Assembly (NCBI GenBank): GCA_050261415.1
Contig: JBLNDG010000066.1
Span: forward strand, 1-14,279
Reading direction: 5' to 3'
Length of the DNA stretch: 14,279 nt
Origin: JBLNDG01 sp050261415
GTDB lineage: Bacteria > Bacillota > Clostridia > Lutisporales > Lutisporaceae
Part shown: piece after piece, positions 6,515 to 12,868 of the stretch
Layout: the number at the start of each line of letters is the position of its first letter
How positions within the stretch are numbered: position 1 is the stretch's first letter
Notes under the pieces: model-generated
Databases searched by the model: none
Told to the model about the DNA's origin: nothing
Seen by the model: the letters and a program-made list of their open reading frames with translations, nothing else
Made by a program: the position numbers and the translations under genes

Positions 6515-7291
6515 ATGAGAAAAATAGTTTTACTTATTGCTTTTATGGCTAGCATAATGTTTCTGCAGGGATGCACACAGGAAAAGCCGCAAAAAGTCCA
6601 GAAGGAAGTATTTGTTTTTGCAGCTGCAAGCCTGAAGGATTCTCTTACCGATATAAAGTACAACTTTGAAAAAGATAAGGACATTAAATTAATGTTAAAC
6701 TTTGCGGCATCCGGTACACTCCAGAAACAGATTGAAGAAGGTGCTCCGGCGGATTTGTTCATATTGGCAGGGAGAAAACAGATGGATGCTCTAGAAAATG
6801 AAAACATGATAGAGAATGGCAGTAGAACGAATTTGTTAAAAAATAGGCTTGTGCTTGTTGTATCGAAGGATTATAAGGATAAGATAAAGACAATAGCCGA
6901 TCTGGCTGATTTGGATATCAAGATAAGCATTGGAGAACCTGAGACTGTTCCGGCCGGTCTATATGCGAAAGAAAGCCTTACAAGCATGAAATTGTGGGAT
7001 AAACTAAGCAGCAAAATAGTATTTGCTAAAGATGTAAAGCAGGTTCTTACATATGTAGAAAGGGGAGAGACAGCTGCCGGTATAGTATATGCTTCTGATG
7101 CGTCCGTAATAAAAGATAGTTATGTTGTGGAAACTGTCGAGGAAAATACACATAGTCCTATTGTATATCCTGCCGCCATTTTATCATCAAGTAAAGATAA
7201 AGACTCTTCAAAGATGTTTTTGGATTACTTAATGTCTAGTGAGTCACAACGGATATTTGAGAAGTATGGTTTCAGTACTGTTGTAAAGTAG
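6515..7291 (+). CDS. modA: Molybdate ABC transporter substrate-binding lipoprotein ModA
   Basis: This lipoprotein captures molybdate (possibly tungstate) outside the membrane and delivers it to ModBC. ATG 6515 follows a GGAGG site (6504-6508). A type II signal peptide ends in LQGC, with the lipidated Cys at residue 20. The mature part opens with VFAAASLKDSLTDI, the family signature around the oxyanion site, followed by NFAASGTLQKQIEEGAPADLFI (the ASG loop) and later GEPETVPAGLYAKE. The 258-residue length is normal. It is the first gene of modABC, and its TAG stop overlaps the ribosome binding site of modB. Repression by the short ModE at the operator directly upstream is inferred from the palindrome. 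Confidence 0.95.
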   Translation: MRKIVLLIAFMASIMFLQGCTQEKPQKVQKEVFVFAAASLKDSLTDIKYNFEKDKDIKLMLNFAASGTLQKQIEEGAPADLFILAGRKQMDALENENMIENGSRTNLLKNRLVLVVSKDYKDKIKTIADLADLDIKISIGEPETVPAGLYAKESLTSMKLWDKLSSKIVFAKDVKQVLTYVERGETAAGIVYASDASVIKDSYVVETVEENTHSPIVYPAAILSSSKDKDSSKMFLDYLMSSESQRIFEKYGFSTVVK

Positions 7292-7300
7292 GTGTGTAAA

Positions 7301-7960
7301 ATGATAGCTGCTCCAATATTTATATCCATGAAGGTTGCTATAACAGCCACATTTTTTACTTTGGTAGCCGGGGGTTTGTTGGCAAGACTATTTACAAAAT
7401 ATAATTTCAGAGGTAAGGGTTTGCTTGAGGTGCTCATAATGCTGCCTATGGTGATTCCTCCGTCGATTACCGGATATGGACTGCTCATACTGATAGGCAG
7501 GAGGGGTTTAATCGGAAAAGTTTTATGGGATGTTTTTAGAATAAGTATAGTCTTTACATGGGTGGCTGCTTCATTGGCTGCTTCAATTGTCTCACTACCA
7601 TTAATGTATCAAAGCTGCAAAGCGGCATTTATGAATGTTGAGCATAAATATGAGAACGCTGCACGAACCCTATGTGCAGATGAGGGAAGGGTATTCTGGA
7701 GAATAACGGTGCCCCTTGCCCTCCCGGGAATAATCAGCGGTATTGTCCTGTCTTTTTCAAGAGCTCTTGGTGAATTTGGAGCAACACTAATGGTAGCAGG
7801 GAATATATCGGGAGAAACAAGTACTATACCTCTTGCAATTTATTTTGCTGTTGAAAGCGGAGATACGCGGACAGCCAATATTTTGATGTGCATAGTATTA
7901 TTTTTTAGCTTTTCATTGATATATAGCTTAAACATATGGCTCAAAAATAAATTAATATAG
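7301..7960 (+). CDS. modB: Molybdate ABC transporter permease ModB
   Basis: This is the membrane permease that forms the translocation channel with ModC. ATG 7301 is preferred over the in-frame GTG 7292, because AGGTG overlapping the modA stop lies 6 bases upstream. The 219-residue protein has five to six membrane segments. The early helix-loop LIMLPMVIPPSITGYGLL is typical of ModB. The cytoplasmic EAA coupling loop runs over about residues 118-144 (ENAARTLCADEGRVFWRI then TVPLALPGI) and is followed by LSFSRALGEFGATLMVAG. The spacing to modA is 9 bases, consistent with translational coupling. Its TAG stop overlaps the modC ribosome binding site. Confidence 0.95.
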   Translation: MIAAPIFISMKVAITATFFTLVAGGLLARLFTKYNFRGKGLLEVLIMLPMVIPPSITGYGLLILIGRRGLIGKVLWDVFRISIVFTWVAASLAASIVSLPLMYQSCKAAFMNVEHKYENAARTLCADEGRVFWRITVPLALPGIISGIVLSFSRALGEFGATLMVAGNISGETSTIPLAIYFAVESGDTRTANILMCIVLFFSFSLIYSLNIWLKNKLI

Positions 7961-7969
7961 GTGATATGA

Positions 7970-8602
7970 ATGATATTTGTTGATATACATAAAAGGCTCA
8001 GATACTTTGATATGAATATACAATTCAAATCCAGTAATGAGGTATTGATAATTCAAGGACCATCGGGTTCAGGAAAAACTACAATACTAAACTGTATAGC
8101 CGGAATAGATCAGCCTGATGCCGGTAGTGTTATAATTAACGATACAGTTGTTTATTCGTCAGATGATAAAGTCAATTTGCCTGTCAAGAATAGAAATATA
8201 GGATATGTATTTCAGGATTATGCTCTTTTCCCTCATATGACTGTTAAAGACAATATACTTTTTGGAGCAAAGAGCAAGGGAATCAAAAATTCAGATTATT
8301 GCGAAGTGCTGATGGATAAATTCAAAATTAAACATTTGGAAAAAAGGTACCCATCGCGTATTTCAGGTGGCGAAAAACAAAGAGTTGCACTTGCCAGGGC
8401 GCTATGTGCAAAGCCTGAATTATTACTGCTGGATGAACCGTTTTCTGCCCTGGATGCCGATATAAAAGAAAAACTGTACAGTGAATTTATAGATCTTAAA
8501 AAGACATTGGATATAGGTGTAATTTTGATAACACATAATGATGAAGAGGCAAAGCTTCTCGGTGACAGAATAATAAAAATAAGAGACGGCCAGATAAAAT
8601 AA
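7970..8602 (+). CDS. modC: Molybdate ABC transporter ATP-binding protein ModC (no Mop domain)
   Basis: This ATPase powers the ModAB importer. ATG 7970 has TAGGTGAT (7958-7965) overlapping the modB stop. Motifs in order are Walker A GPSGSGKTT (30-38), Q-loop Gln82 in FQDYALFPHM, signature SGGEKQRVALARAL (132-145), Walker B LLLLDEP (151-157), D-loop SALD and His189 of the H-loop (ITHNDEE). All catalytic residues are present. At 210 residues it stops right after the nucleotide-binding domain; E. coli ModC has about 350 residues with a C-terminal Mop domain that feeds back on transport. Without that domain, the usual trans-inhibition by intracellular molybdate is not expected here (inference). 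The gene closes the operon at a strong bidirectional terminator. Confidence 0.95.
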   Translation: MIFVDIHKRLRYFDMNIQFKSSNEVLIIQGPSGSGKTTILNCIAGIDQPDAGSVIINDTVVYSSDDKVNLPVKNRNIGYVFQDYALFPHMTVKDNILFGAKSKGIKNSDYCEVLMDKFKIKHLEKRYPSRISGGEKQRVALARALCAKPELLLLDEPFSALDADIKEKLYSEFIDLKKTLDIGVILITHNDEEAKLLGDRIIKIRDGQIK

Positions 8603-8631
8603 AGGGGCGATTCAATCGCCCCTTATTTTTT
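8602..8631. terminator. Bidirectional rho-independent terminator
   Basis: AAGGGGCGAT (8602-8611), a TCA loop and ATCGCCCCTT (8615-8624) form a perfect 10-bp GC-rich hairpin. On the plus strand it is followed by ATTTTTT (8625-8631) and ends modABC. On the minus strand it is followed by a TTTATTTTA tract and ends the DUF2089-DUF4097 pair. Both neighbouring stop codons overlap it. Confidence 0.95.
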
Positions 8632-9873
8632 GTTCTCAATATTTATTGCACCATTTGATGTATTGGCTTTAATATATAGTTTGTTTGATGCAGTATCAAA
8701 ATTACTGCTCTTTACAGATGCTCTGCTCTGCATGCCGATATTTTTCCTGTCAAGAGTAGATACTAAGTTTGGTAGAGCTATATCTATTGTTCCCATTGTA
8801 GTTGCTGCATCTACCGCATATTCACAACCCTCAGTCATGCCCAGTTCTATATTAATTCTACCGTTTGAAGTGTTTAAAACATATTTGGCATCCATATCTT
8901 CCTTTTTATATAATTCGTTTGCTTCGATTGTTGCATTGGTAGTCTTTGCATCGATATTATCAAGCTTGCAGTCGGAAATTTCTATCTTTGCATTAGATGT
9001 TCTTATATTCGCCAGCTTTGCTGATGATTTTTCAAGAACAATCCTGCCGTTATCAGTCAAAACTTCAATTTCGTTGCTGTCACACTTGCTGATATATACT
9101 TTACCGTTATTGGTATTGCATTTTAAGGTTTTTGCCTGTATCTCCGATACTTCACACTTTCCGTTATCAGTATAGAGGTTTAAAGCTTCAAGGCTTTGCG
9201 GTACGAGCATTTCAATTTTACCCCAACTCTTTCCGGGAAGCTCGCATGAGAGCTTGCAATGGTTTCCATCTATAACCGCTTTGAAATATTCATCTATAGC
9301 AAGTTGTGACACATTTGAGTTAGCGTTGATATTGACAATGATATTCTGAATATCTCCGGGAAAAACTTTTATGGAGAAGTTGTTTGCATCCAGGTCAATG
9401 TTTGGATTACTTTCAATGGGATATGTGTAGCTGCTGGTGTATTTCTCATAACCAATGTCGAAAATGTTTCCAAATTGGCTTGTAAAGGTATCAGCAAGTC
9501 TTCCGGCTGATTCTGCGATGTCATGTCCCAGGTTTTCAACCCTCTTTGCAAATTCTTCGGTAAACCTTTCTGCATTGCCGTTCAGTTTCTCGTTTTCAAT
9601 TCTTTCATTTATTTGTCCTGCAAATTTTCCGGCTCTTTCTCCCAAGGTCTCCGCAAATTTTGCTGCCTTTTCACCGAATTTGCTAATCTTCTCATCAATT
9701 TTCATTTCATTCAGCTTCGCAGTAAAATCTTCTTTAAAATCGTTAACCCTAGGGCCCGCTGAGGTTTTGGCTTCTGAGCCCCCTTTATCCAGTGCTTCCA
9801 AAAGCTTTAATGCCTCATCAGTAGTAATCTTGCCCTCCTGGAGCATTTTAAGAATCATCATTTTTTCTTCCAT
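8623..9873 (-). CDS. SHOCT-like/DUF4097 family protein (YvlB/LiaX-like)
   Basis: The start codon ATG (complement of 9871-9873) has AGGAGGAA (9881-9888) 7 bases upstream. The 416-residue product has three parts. Residues 5-29 (ILKMLQEGKITTDEALKLLE) form a short helical SHOCT-like module as in YvlB/LiaX proteins. Residues about 45-135 are charged amphipathic helices with recurring AxKFAExL-type spacing (KAAKFAETLGERAGKFAGQ), a possible membrane-surface or coiled-coil region. Residues about 150-416 are DUF4097-type beta-helix repeats, rich in Asn/Asp turns such as TDNGKCEVSE, TNNGKVYIS, TDNGRIVLE and TSNGAINIE. No signal peptide or transmembrane helix is visible. Family members are linked to envelope stress; LiaX senses daptomycin in enterococci. 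The gene follows the DUF2089 gene with coupled translation. Precise role unknown. Confidence 0.85.
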   Translation of the reverse strand: MEEKMMILKMLQEGKITTDEALKLLEALDKGGSEAKTSAGPRVNDFKEDFTAKLNEMKIDEKISKFGEKAAKFAETLGERAGKFAGQINERIENEKLNGNAERFTEEFAKRVENLGHDIAESAGRLADTFTSQFGNIFDIGYEKYTSSYTYPIESNPNIDLDANNFSIKVFPGDIQNIIVNINANSNVSQLAIDEYFKAVIDGNHCKLSCELPGKSWGKIEMLVPQSLEALNLYTDNGKCEVSEIQAKTLKCNTNNGKVYISKCDSNEIEVLTDNGRIVLEKSSAKLANIRTSNAKIEISDCKLDNIDAKTTNATIEANELYKKEDMDAKYVLNTSNGRINIELGMTEGCEYAVDAATTMGTIDIALPNLVSTLDRKNIGMQSRASVKSSNFDTASNKLYIKANTSNGAINIENKK

Positions 9874-9886
9874 AATATAATTCCTC

Positions 9887-10249
9887 CTAATCTTTTAGAA
9901 GCATAACAGCTTCTTCAGAGGTAATCTCACCCCTGTACAATCTTTCAAGAATTTCTTTTTTATTCACACTTGCAGGAACTTGGTTTTTGTAACCAAGAGC
10001 CTCTATTAGTGAATCCAGCTTGCCCTTTACGGTGGGGTATGAGATCCCCAACTCCTTCTCTATTTCTTTTATATTTCCTCTGTTCTTTATGAATACTTCT
10101 GCGAAATCCTTATGCTCCTGGGGAAGAGAACAGAACTTGCACAAGCTGAAGTGGCCCCTTATTGTACTTCCGCATGAGTTGCACGATACTTCAGTAATTT
10201 CAATGTTTTCGTGGCAAATTGGACACTGGCCTAAAACTTCCTTTTTCAT
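9887..10249 (-). CDS. DUF2089 zinc-ribbon/HTH putative regulator
   Basis: The 120-residue product starts at ATG (complement of 10247-10249), preceded by AGAGGTG. The longer start at 10277-10279 is rejected because it lacks a ribosome binding site and lies at the predicted transcription start. Three CxxC pairs are visible: Cys9/12 (CPICH), Cys23/26 (CNSC) and Cys37/40 (CKFC), which together suggest zinc binding. A helix-turn-helix-like segment (residues about 50-85, including ELGISYPTVKGKL) is typical of DUF2089. The last 22 residues (ILERLYRGEITSEEAVMLLKD) repeat the SHOCT-like motif found at the start of the downstream protein. The stop codon TAG overlaps the downstream ribosome binding site, so the two are translationally coupled. 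It probably regulates this operon, by inference from the HTH and linkage. Confidence 0.85.
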   Translation of the reverse strand: MKKEVLGQCPICHENIEITEVSCNSCGSTIRGHFSLCKFCSLPQEHKDFAEVFIKNRGNIKEIEKELGISYPTVKGKLDSLIEALGYKNQVPASVNKKEILERLYRGEITSEEAVMLLKD

Positions 10250-10284
10250 ATTACACCTCTTAATGTATGAATCTTTCATAATCC

Positions 10285-10312
10285 ATTATATTACTAATAT
10301 TAAATATGTCAA
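10285..10312 (-). promoter_or_regulatory. Consensus sigma-A promoter of the DUF2089-DUF4097 operon
   Basis: The minus strand reads TTGACA (complement of 10307-10312), a 16-base spacer, then TATAAT (complement of 10285-10290). Both hexamers are perfect. Transcription would begin near 10278, giving a leader of about 30 bases before ATG 10249 and arguing against the upstream in-frame ATG at 10279. Confidence 0.8.
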
Positions 10313-10441
10313 TATTGTAATTAAATATATTAATAATATTATTATTCAAATTTTATATTTTTAATGATAGCATAAAATTGTTTAATATGGTTTTAATAAT
10401 TAATTTAAATCCTCAATAATATATACTCTATTCATTACCTA

Positions 10442-10486
10442 TTTGTTTTAAAATAAAACAAAAAATGTTATAATTCTAATGTTATA
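10442..10486. repeat. AT-rich palindrome and ATGTTATA direct repeats upstream of yedF
   Basis: TTTGTTTTA (10442-10450) and TAAAACAAA (10454-10462) form a perfect inverted repeat with a 3-base spacer. ATGTTATA follows twice (10465-10472 and 10479-10486). A TATAAT at 10469-10474, with TTGTTT at 10444-10449 (19-base spacer), is a weak candidate promoter for yedF. A second TATAAT (10617-10622) has no good -35. The gap 10313-10646 is otherwise AT-rich and shows no gene. Confidence 0.35.
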
Positions 10487-10646
10487 TGTTTTGTTATGTC
10501 TAATTTTATTCACACTATATATTTAGAAATAATTCAAATAGCTTTTTTCTATAGTACATTGGGCAATTATTCAAAATGTAACTAGTTGTAGAATCAAAAA
10601 CTGCATTGGATTAATATATAATAAAAACTGTATGGAGGGTAATATA

Positions 10647-11225
10647 ATGAAAGAAATAGATGCCAGAGGACTTGCGTGTCCTCAGCCTGTAATTCTTACA
10701 AAAAAGGCTCTTGAAGAAATAGTTGAAGGGGAAGTTATTACCGTAGTGGATAACATTACGGCAAGAGAAAACGTATCAAGACTTGCGGCAAATCTGAATT
10801 ATGAATATGAAGTATCAGATAATGGCGGTTGCTACAGCATTAAGATAAAAAAGACCGGAAAAGGCGCAAAAACAGAGACTAAGACAGACAGTACCGTAAT
10901 AGTGATAACCACTAATAAGCTGGGGCAGGGGGATGAAGCCCTGGGTAAGGTACTTATGAAAAGCTATACCTATGCCCTGACTGAAGTAAATCCTCTTCCA
11001 ATAGCAGTATTATTTCTTAACAGTGGTGTAAAGCTGACTACCGAAGGTTCAGAAGTACTGGAGAATCTGGAAAAGCTTTACGAAGCCGGTGTGGAGCTCA
11101 TTAGCTGTGGTACATGCTTGGATTTTTACAATCTGAAAGACAAACTGAAAATAGGCATTGTAGGAAATATGTATTCCATTATTGAATATATGAATACTGC
11201 CTCAAAGGTGATAAATATAGGATAG
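10647..11225 (+). CDS. yedF: YedF-type protein: TusA-like plus DsrE-like domains
   Basis: This is a two-domain sulfurtransferase-like protein often annotated as putative selenium metabolism protein YedF. ATG 10647 is preferred over the in-frame ATG 10632, because the latter lies inside the ribosome binding site TGGAGGGT (10633-10640). Residues 1-72 are a TusA/SirA-like domain with IDARGLACPQPV, where Cys11 is the presumed sulfur/selenium carrier. Residues about 83-192 are a DsrE-like domain with TTNKLGQGDEALGKVLMK, FLNSGVKLT and the CGTCLDFY motif (Cys154, Cys157). The 192-residue length fits the family. No selD, selA or nifS-like gene is nearby in this window, so a selenium role rests on the family only. 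It is followed after 14 bases by an mscS gene and probably shares its transcript. Confidence 0.9.
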   Translation: MKEIDARGLACPQPVILTKKALEEIVEGEVITVVDNITARENVSRLAANLNYEYEVSDNGGCYSIKIKKTGKGAKTETKTDSTVIVITTNKLGQGDEALGKVLMKSYTYALTEVNPLPIAVLFLNSGVKLTTEGSEVLENLEKLYEAGVELISCGTCLDFYNLKDKLKIGIVGNMYSIIEYMNTASKVINIG

Positions 11226-11239
11226 TAGGGGATTGAAAA

Positions 11240-12094
11240 ATGAAGGGAATTGCTGTATGGCTCCAAAATTATATAAATGTAGATAGTTTGCTGATAGGAT
11301 ACTATCTCTCCATTGCATTGAAAATAGTTGTAATCATAATTATTTCGAGAATTATAATATCCATAGCAAATAGGCTCATTGTAAAGGCTTTCAGGCTTCA
11401 TCCAAAGCTGAGGGCTGATGAAAAAAAATCCAATACACTTATAGGAATACTTAGGAGCATTGTTAAGTATGCAGTCTATATAATAATGGGCATATCAATC
11501 CTGAATGTGCTCAATATACCTACGGAACCGCTTTTGGCTACAGCGGGACTTGGCGGGTTGGCCATAGGCTTTGGTGCACAAAGCCTGGTTAGAGATATTT
11601 TTACAGGATTTTTTATATTATTTGAGGATCAATATGGAGTTGGGGACTATATTACCACAGGCAGCATGACCGGTACAGTTGAAGATATGGGACTCAGGAC
11701 AACAAAAGTAAGGGCTTCCAATGGCGATCTCCATATAATACCCAATGGTGAGGTAAAGACAGTTACAAACCATTCGAGAGGCAATTCCCTTGCAACGATT
11801 GATGTGGGAATTGCCTATGAAGCGGACGCTGAAAAAGCAATGGACGTGCTAAAGGAAATAACTAAGGAGTATTACAGCAGGAATTCGGAAAAAATTGCAC
11901 AAGAGCCTGAGGTACTTGGAATTATCAAGTTCAATGAATCTGAAGTAGTAATACGGACTATAATACAAGCTAAGCCTCTTTTGCACTGGCAGGTGGAGAG
12001 AGAAGTAAGACTGCTTGTACTGGAAGCTTTCAAGAAGCAAAATATTGAGATACCATATCCCAAAAGAGTGGTAATAAATCAAAAAGATGCCTGA
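11240..12094 (+). CDS. MscS-family small-conductance mechanosensitive channel (YkuT-like)
   Basis: This channel releases solutes on hypo-osmotic shock. ATG 11240 has AGGGGA (11227-11232) 7 bases upstream. The 284-residue product is a minimal MscS with three membrane segments: about 20-42, 70-92 and the pore helix 97-127. The pore helix has the Gly/Ala-rich packing pattern TAGLGGLAIGFGAQSLVRDI followed by FEDQYGVGDYI. The cytoplasmic beta domain follows (GTVEDMGLRTTKVR, IIPNGEVKTVTNHSR), then the alpha/beta domain ending in FKKQNIEIPYP. All family hallmarks look intact. It sits between yedF and the DUF951 gene, both separated by short gaps. A small hairpin overlaps its stop codon. Confidence 0.93.
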   Translation: MKGIAVWLQNYINVDSLLIGYYLSIALKIVVIIIISRIIISIANRLIVKAFRLHPKLRADEKKSNTLIGILRSIVKYAVYIIMGISILNVLNIPTEPLLATAGLGGLAIGFGAQSLVRDIFTGFFILFEDQYGVGDYITTGSMTGTVEDMGLRTTKVRASNGDLHIIPNGEVKTVTNHSRGNSLATIDVGIAYEADAEKAMDVLKEITKEYYSRNSEKIAQEPEVLGIIKFNESEVVIRTIIQAKPLLHWQVEREVRLLVLEAFKKQNIEIPYPKRVVINQKDA

Positions 12095-12105
12095 TTTGCA
12101 TCTTT
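12083..12105 (+). other. Hairpin between mscS stop and the DUF951 ribosome binding site
   Basis: AAAGATGC (12083-12090) and GCATCTTT (12098-12105) pair perfectly around a 7-base loop that contains the mscS stop codon. AGGAGG (12110-12115) begins 4 bases after the stem. There is no long T-run, so it is more likely a processing or translation-tuning structure, or a weak attenuator, than a full terminator. Confidence 0.55.
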
Positions 12106-12121
12106 GCTTAGGAGGATATAT

Positions 12122-12352
12122 ATGTACTACCCTAAGAAATTTAACCTTGGAGATATAGTAGAAACAAAAAAACAACATCCTTGCGGCAGCAACCAATGGG
12201 AAGTAATACGGGTCGGGGCGGATTTCAAGATAAAATGCCTGGGATGCGACAGGATTGTTATGCTTCCGAGGCCAAAGTTTGAGAAATCTGTAAAAAAGAT
12301 AATAAAAAGTGCTGCTCCTGAAGAAAATAATGAAAATATTGAACGCACTTAG
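12122..12352 (+). CDS. DUF951 family small cysteine-containing protein (YyzM-like)
   Basis: This is a 76-residue protein of unknown function, conserved across Firmicutes and often found near rpsF and yyaC. ATG 12122 has AGGAGG (12110-12115) 6 bases upstream. The longer frame from TTG 12104 includes the ribosome binding site and is rejected. The conserved core is FNLGDIVETKKQHPCGSNQWEV at its start, followed by KIKCLGCDRIVMLPR. Cys21 and the CLGC pair could bind metal, with a beta-barrel-like small domain ahead of a charged C-terminal tail. The tail after residue 60 (KKIIKSAAPEENNENIERT) is probably disordered. Confidence 0.88.
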   Translation: MYYPKKFNLGDIVETKKQHPCGSNQWEVIRVGADFKIKCLGCDRIVMLPRPKFEKSVKKIIKSAAPEENNENIERT

Positions 12353-12383
12353 GGTATTATATTGGGTATAGTGCGAATTCAAT
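12338..12383 (+). other. Imperfect hairpin at the end of the DUF951 gene
   Basis: ATTGAA-CGCACT (12338-12349) faces AGTGCG-AA-TTCAAT (12370-12383). This makes 12 base pairs with an AA bulge and a loop of 20 bases that includes the stop codon. It is not followed by a T-run, so its role as a terminator is doubtful. The gap to the rpsF promoter is otherwise short. Confidence 0.35.
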
Positions 12384-12456
12384 GAGAATCAAGGAAACAT
12401 TTACGTGAAATTTGAACCAGTATTGTAAAAAGTTTTTCAACGAAATGCAAGAACAG

Positions 12457-12485
12457 TTGAAAAAAAGTTCATATAGTGCTATAAT
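12457..12485 (+). promoter_or_regulatory. Strong sigma-A promoter of rpsF-ssb-rpsR
   Basis: TTGAAA (12457-12462), a 17-base spacer and TATAAT (12480-12485), with an extended -10 TG (12477-12478), make an almost ideal promoter. Transcription should start near 12492. A 9-bp inverted repeat, TTTTTCAAC (12433-12441) and GTTGAAAAA (12456-12464), overlaps the -35 and could be an operator or an UP-like A/T element. Confidence 0.85.
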
Positions 12486-12502
12486 CTATTATTGCGTAAA
12501 TA

Positions 12503-12549
12503 TCCTCGCTCTATCATATTTGGATAGGGCCGTCAGTCCGTGGGGAGGA
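12503..12549 (+). promoter_or_regulatory. S6:S18-type ribosomal leader sequestering the rpsF ribosome binding site
   Basis: GCTCTATC (12508-12515) pairs with GATAGGGC (12523-12530) around a 7-base loop. Below it, TCCTC (12503-12507) pairs with GAGGA (12545-12549), which is part of the GGGGAGGAGG ribosome binding site. The strand between the stems (12531-12544) contains CCG trinucleotides (12530-12532 and 12538-12540). This agrees with the known S6:S18 autoregulatory motif, in which a bulged CCG mimics the 16S rRNA site. Binding of the S6:S18 complex would then repress its own translation. The fold was done by eye. Confidence 0.65.
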
Positions 12550-12559
12550 GGTGAATTCC

Positions 12560-12844
12560 ATGAATAAGTACGAGACCATATACATTATAAGACCGACAGT
12601 TGAAGAAGAAGGTATAAAAGCGCTTGAAGAAAAGTTCAAGGCAATCGTTGAAGCCAACGGTGAAATTGAAACTATCGATGAGTGGGGCAAAAGAAAGCTC
12701 GCTTACCTTATTGACGATATCGGCGAAGGTTTTTATGTATATATGAAATATAAAGCTGCGCAGGATGTACCGAAGGAGCTGGACAGAGTATTCGGTATTA
12801 CAGAAGATATACTCAGGCACATGGTAATAAAAATAGAAGAGTAA
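12560..12844 (+). CDS. rpsF: 30S ribosomal protein S6
   Basis: S6 binds S18 and the central domain of 16S rRNA in the small subunit. ATG 12560 has GGGGAGGAGG (12542-12551) 8 bases upstream; an in-frame GTG at 12551 lies within that site. The 94-residue length is typical. Hallmarks are NKYETIYIIRPTVEEE at the N-terminus, DEWGKRKLAYLIDDIGEGFYV in two parts across the middle, and RVFGITEDILRHMVIK near the end. It is the first gene of rpsF-ssb-rpsR, with its own leader structure. Confidence 0.97.
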   Translation: MNKYETIYIIRPTVEEEGIKALEEKFKAIVEANGEIETIDEWGKRKLAYLIDDIGEGFYVYMKYKAAQDVPKELDRVFGITEDILRHMVIKIEE

Positions 12845-12868
12845 TAAAATGATTTAGGCGGTGTGATT

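Noticed and set aside
8630..9175. Plus-strand open frame of 181 codons opposite the DUF4097 gene
   Set aside because: It has no ribosome binding site, a low-complexity hydrophobic product and lies fully antisense to a well-supported gene; it starts inside the terminator.
11849..12382. Minus-strand open frame of 177 codons across mscS and DUF951
   Set aside because: It spans two real genes in a shadow frame, is rich in Tyr/Phe from AT-rich complement, and lacks a ribosome binding site.
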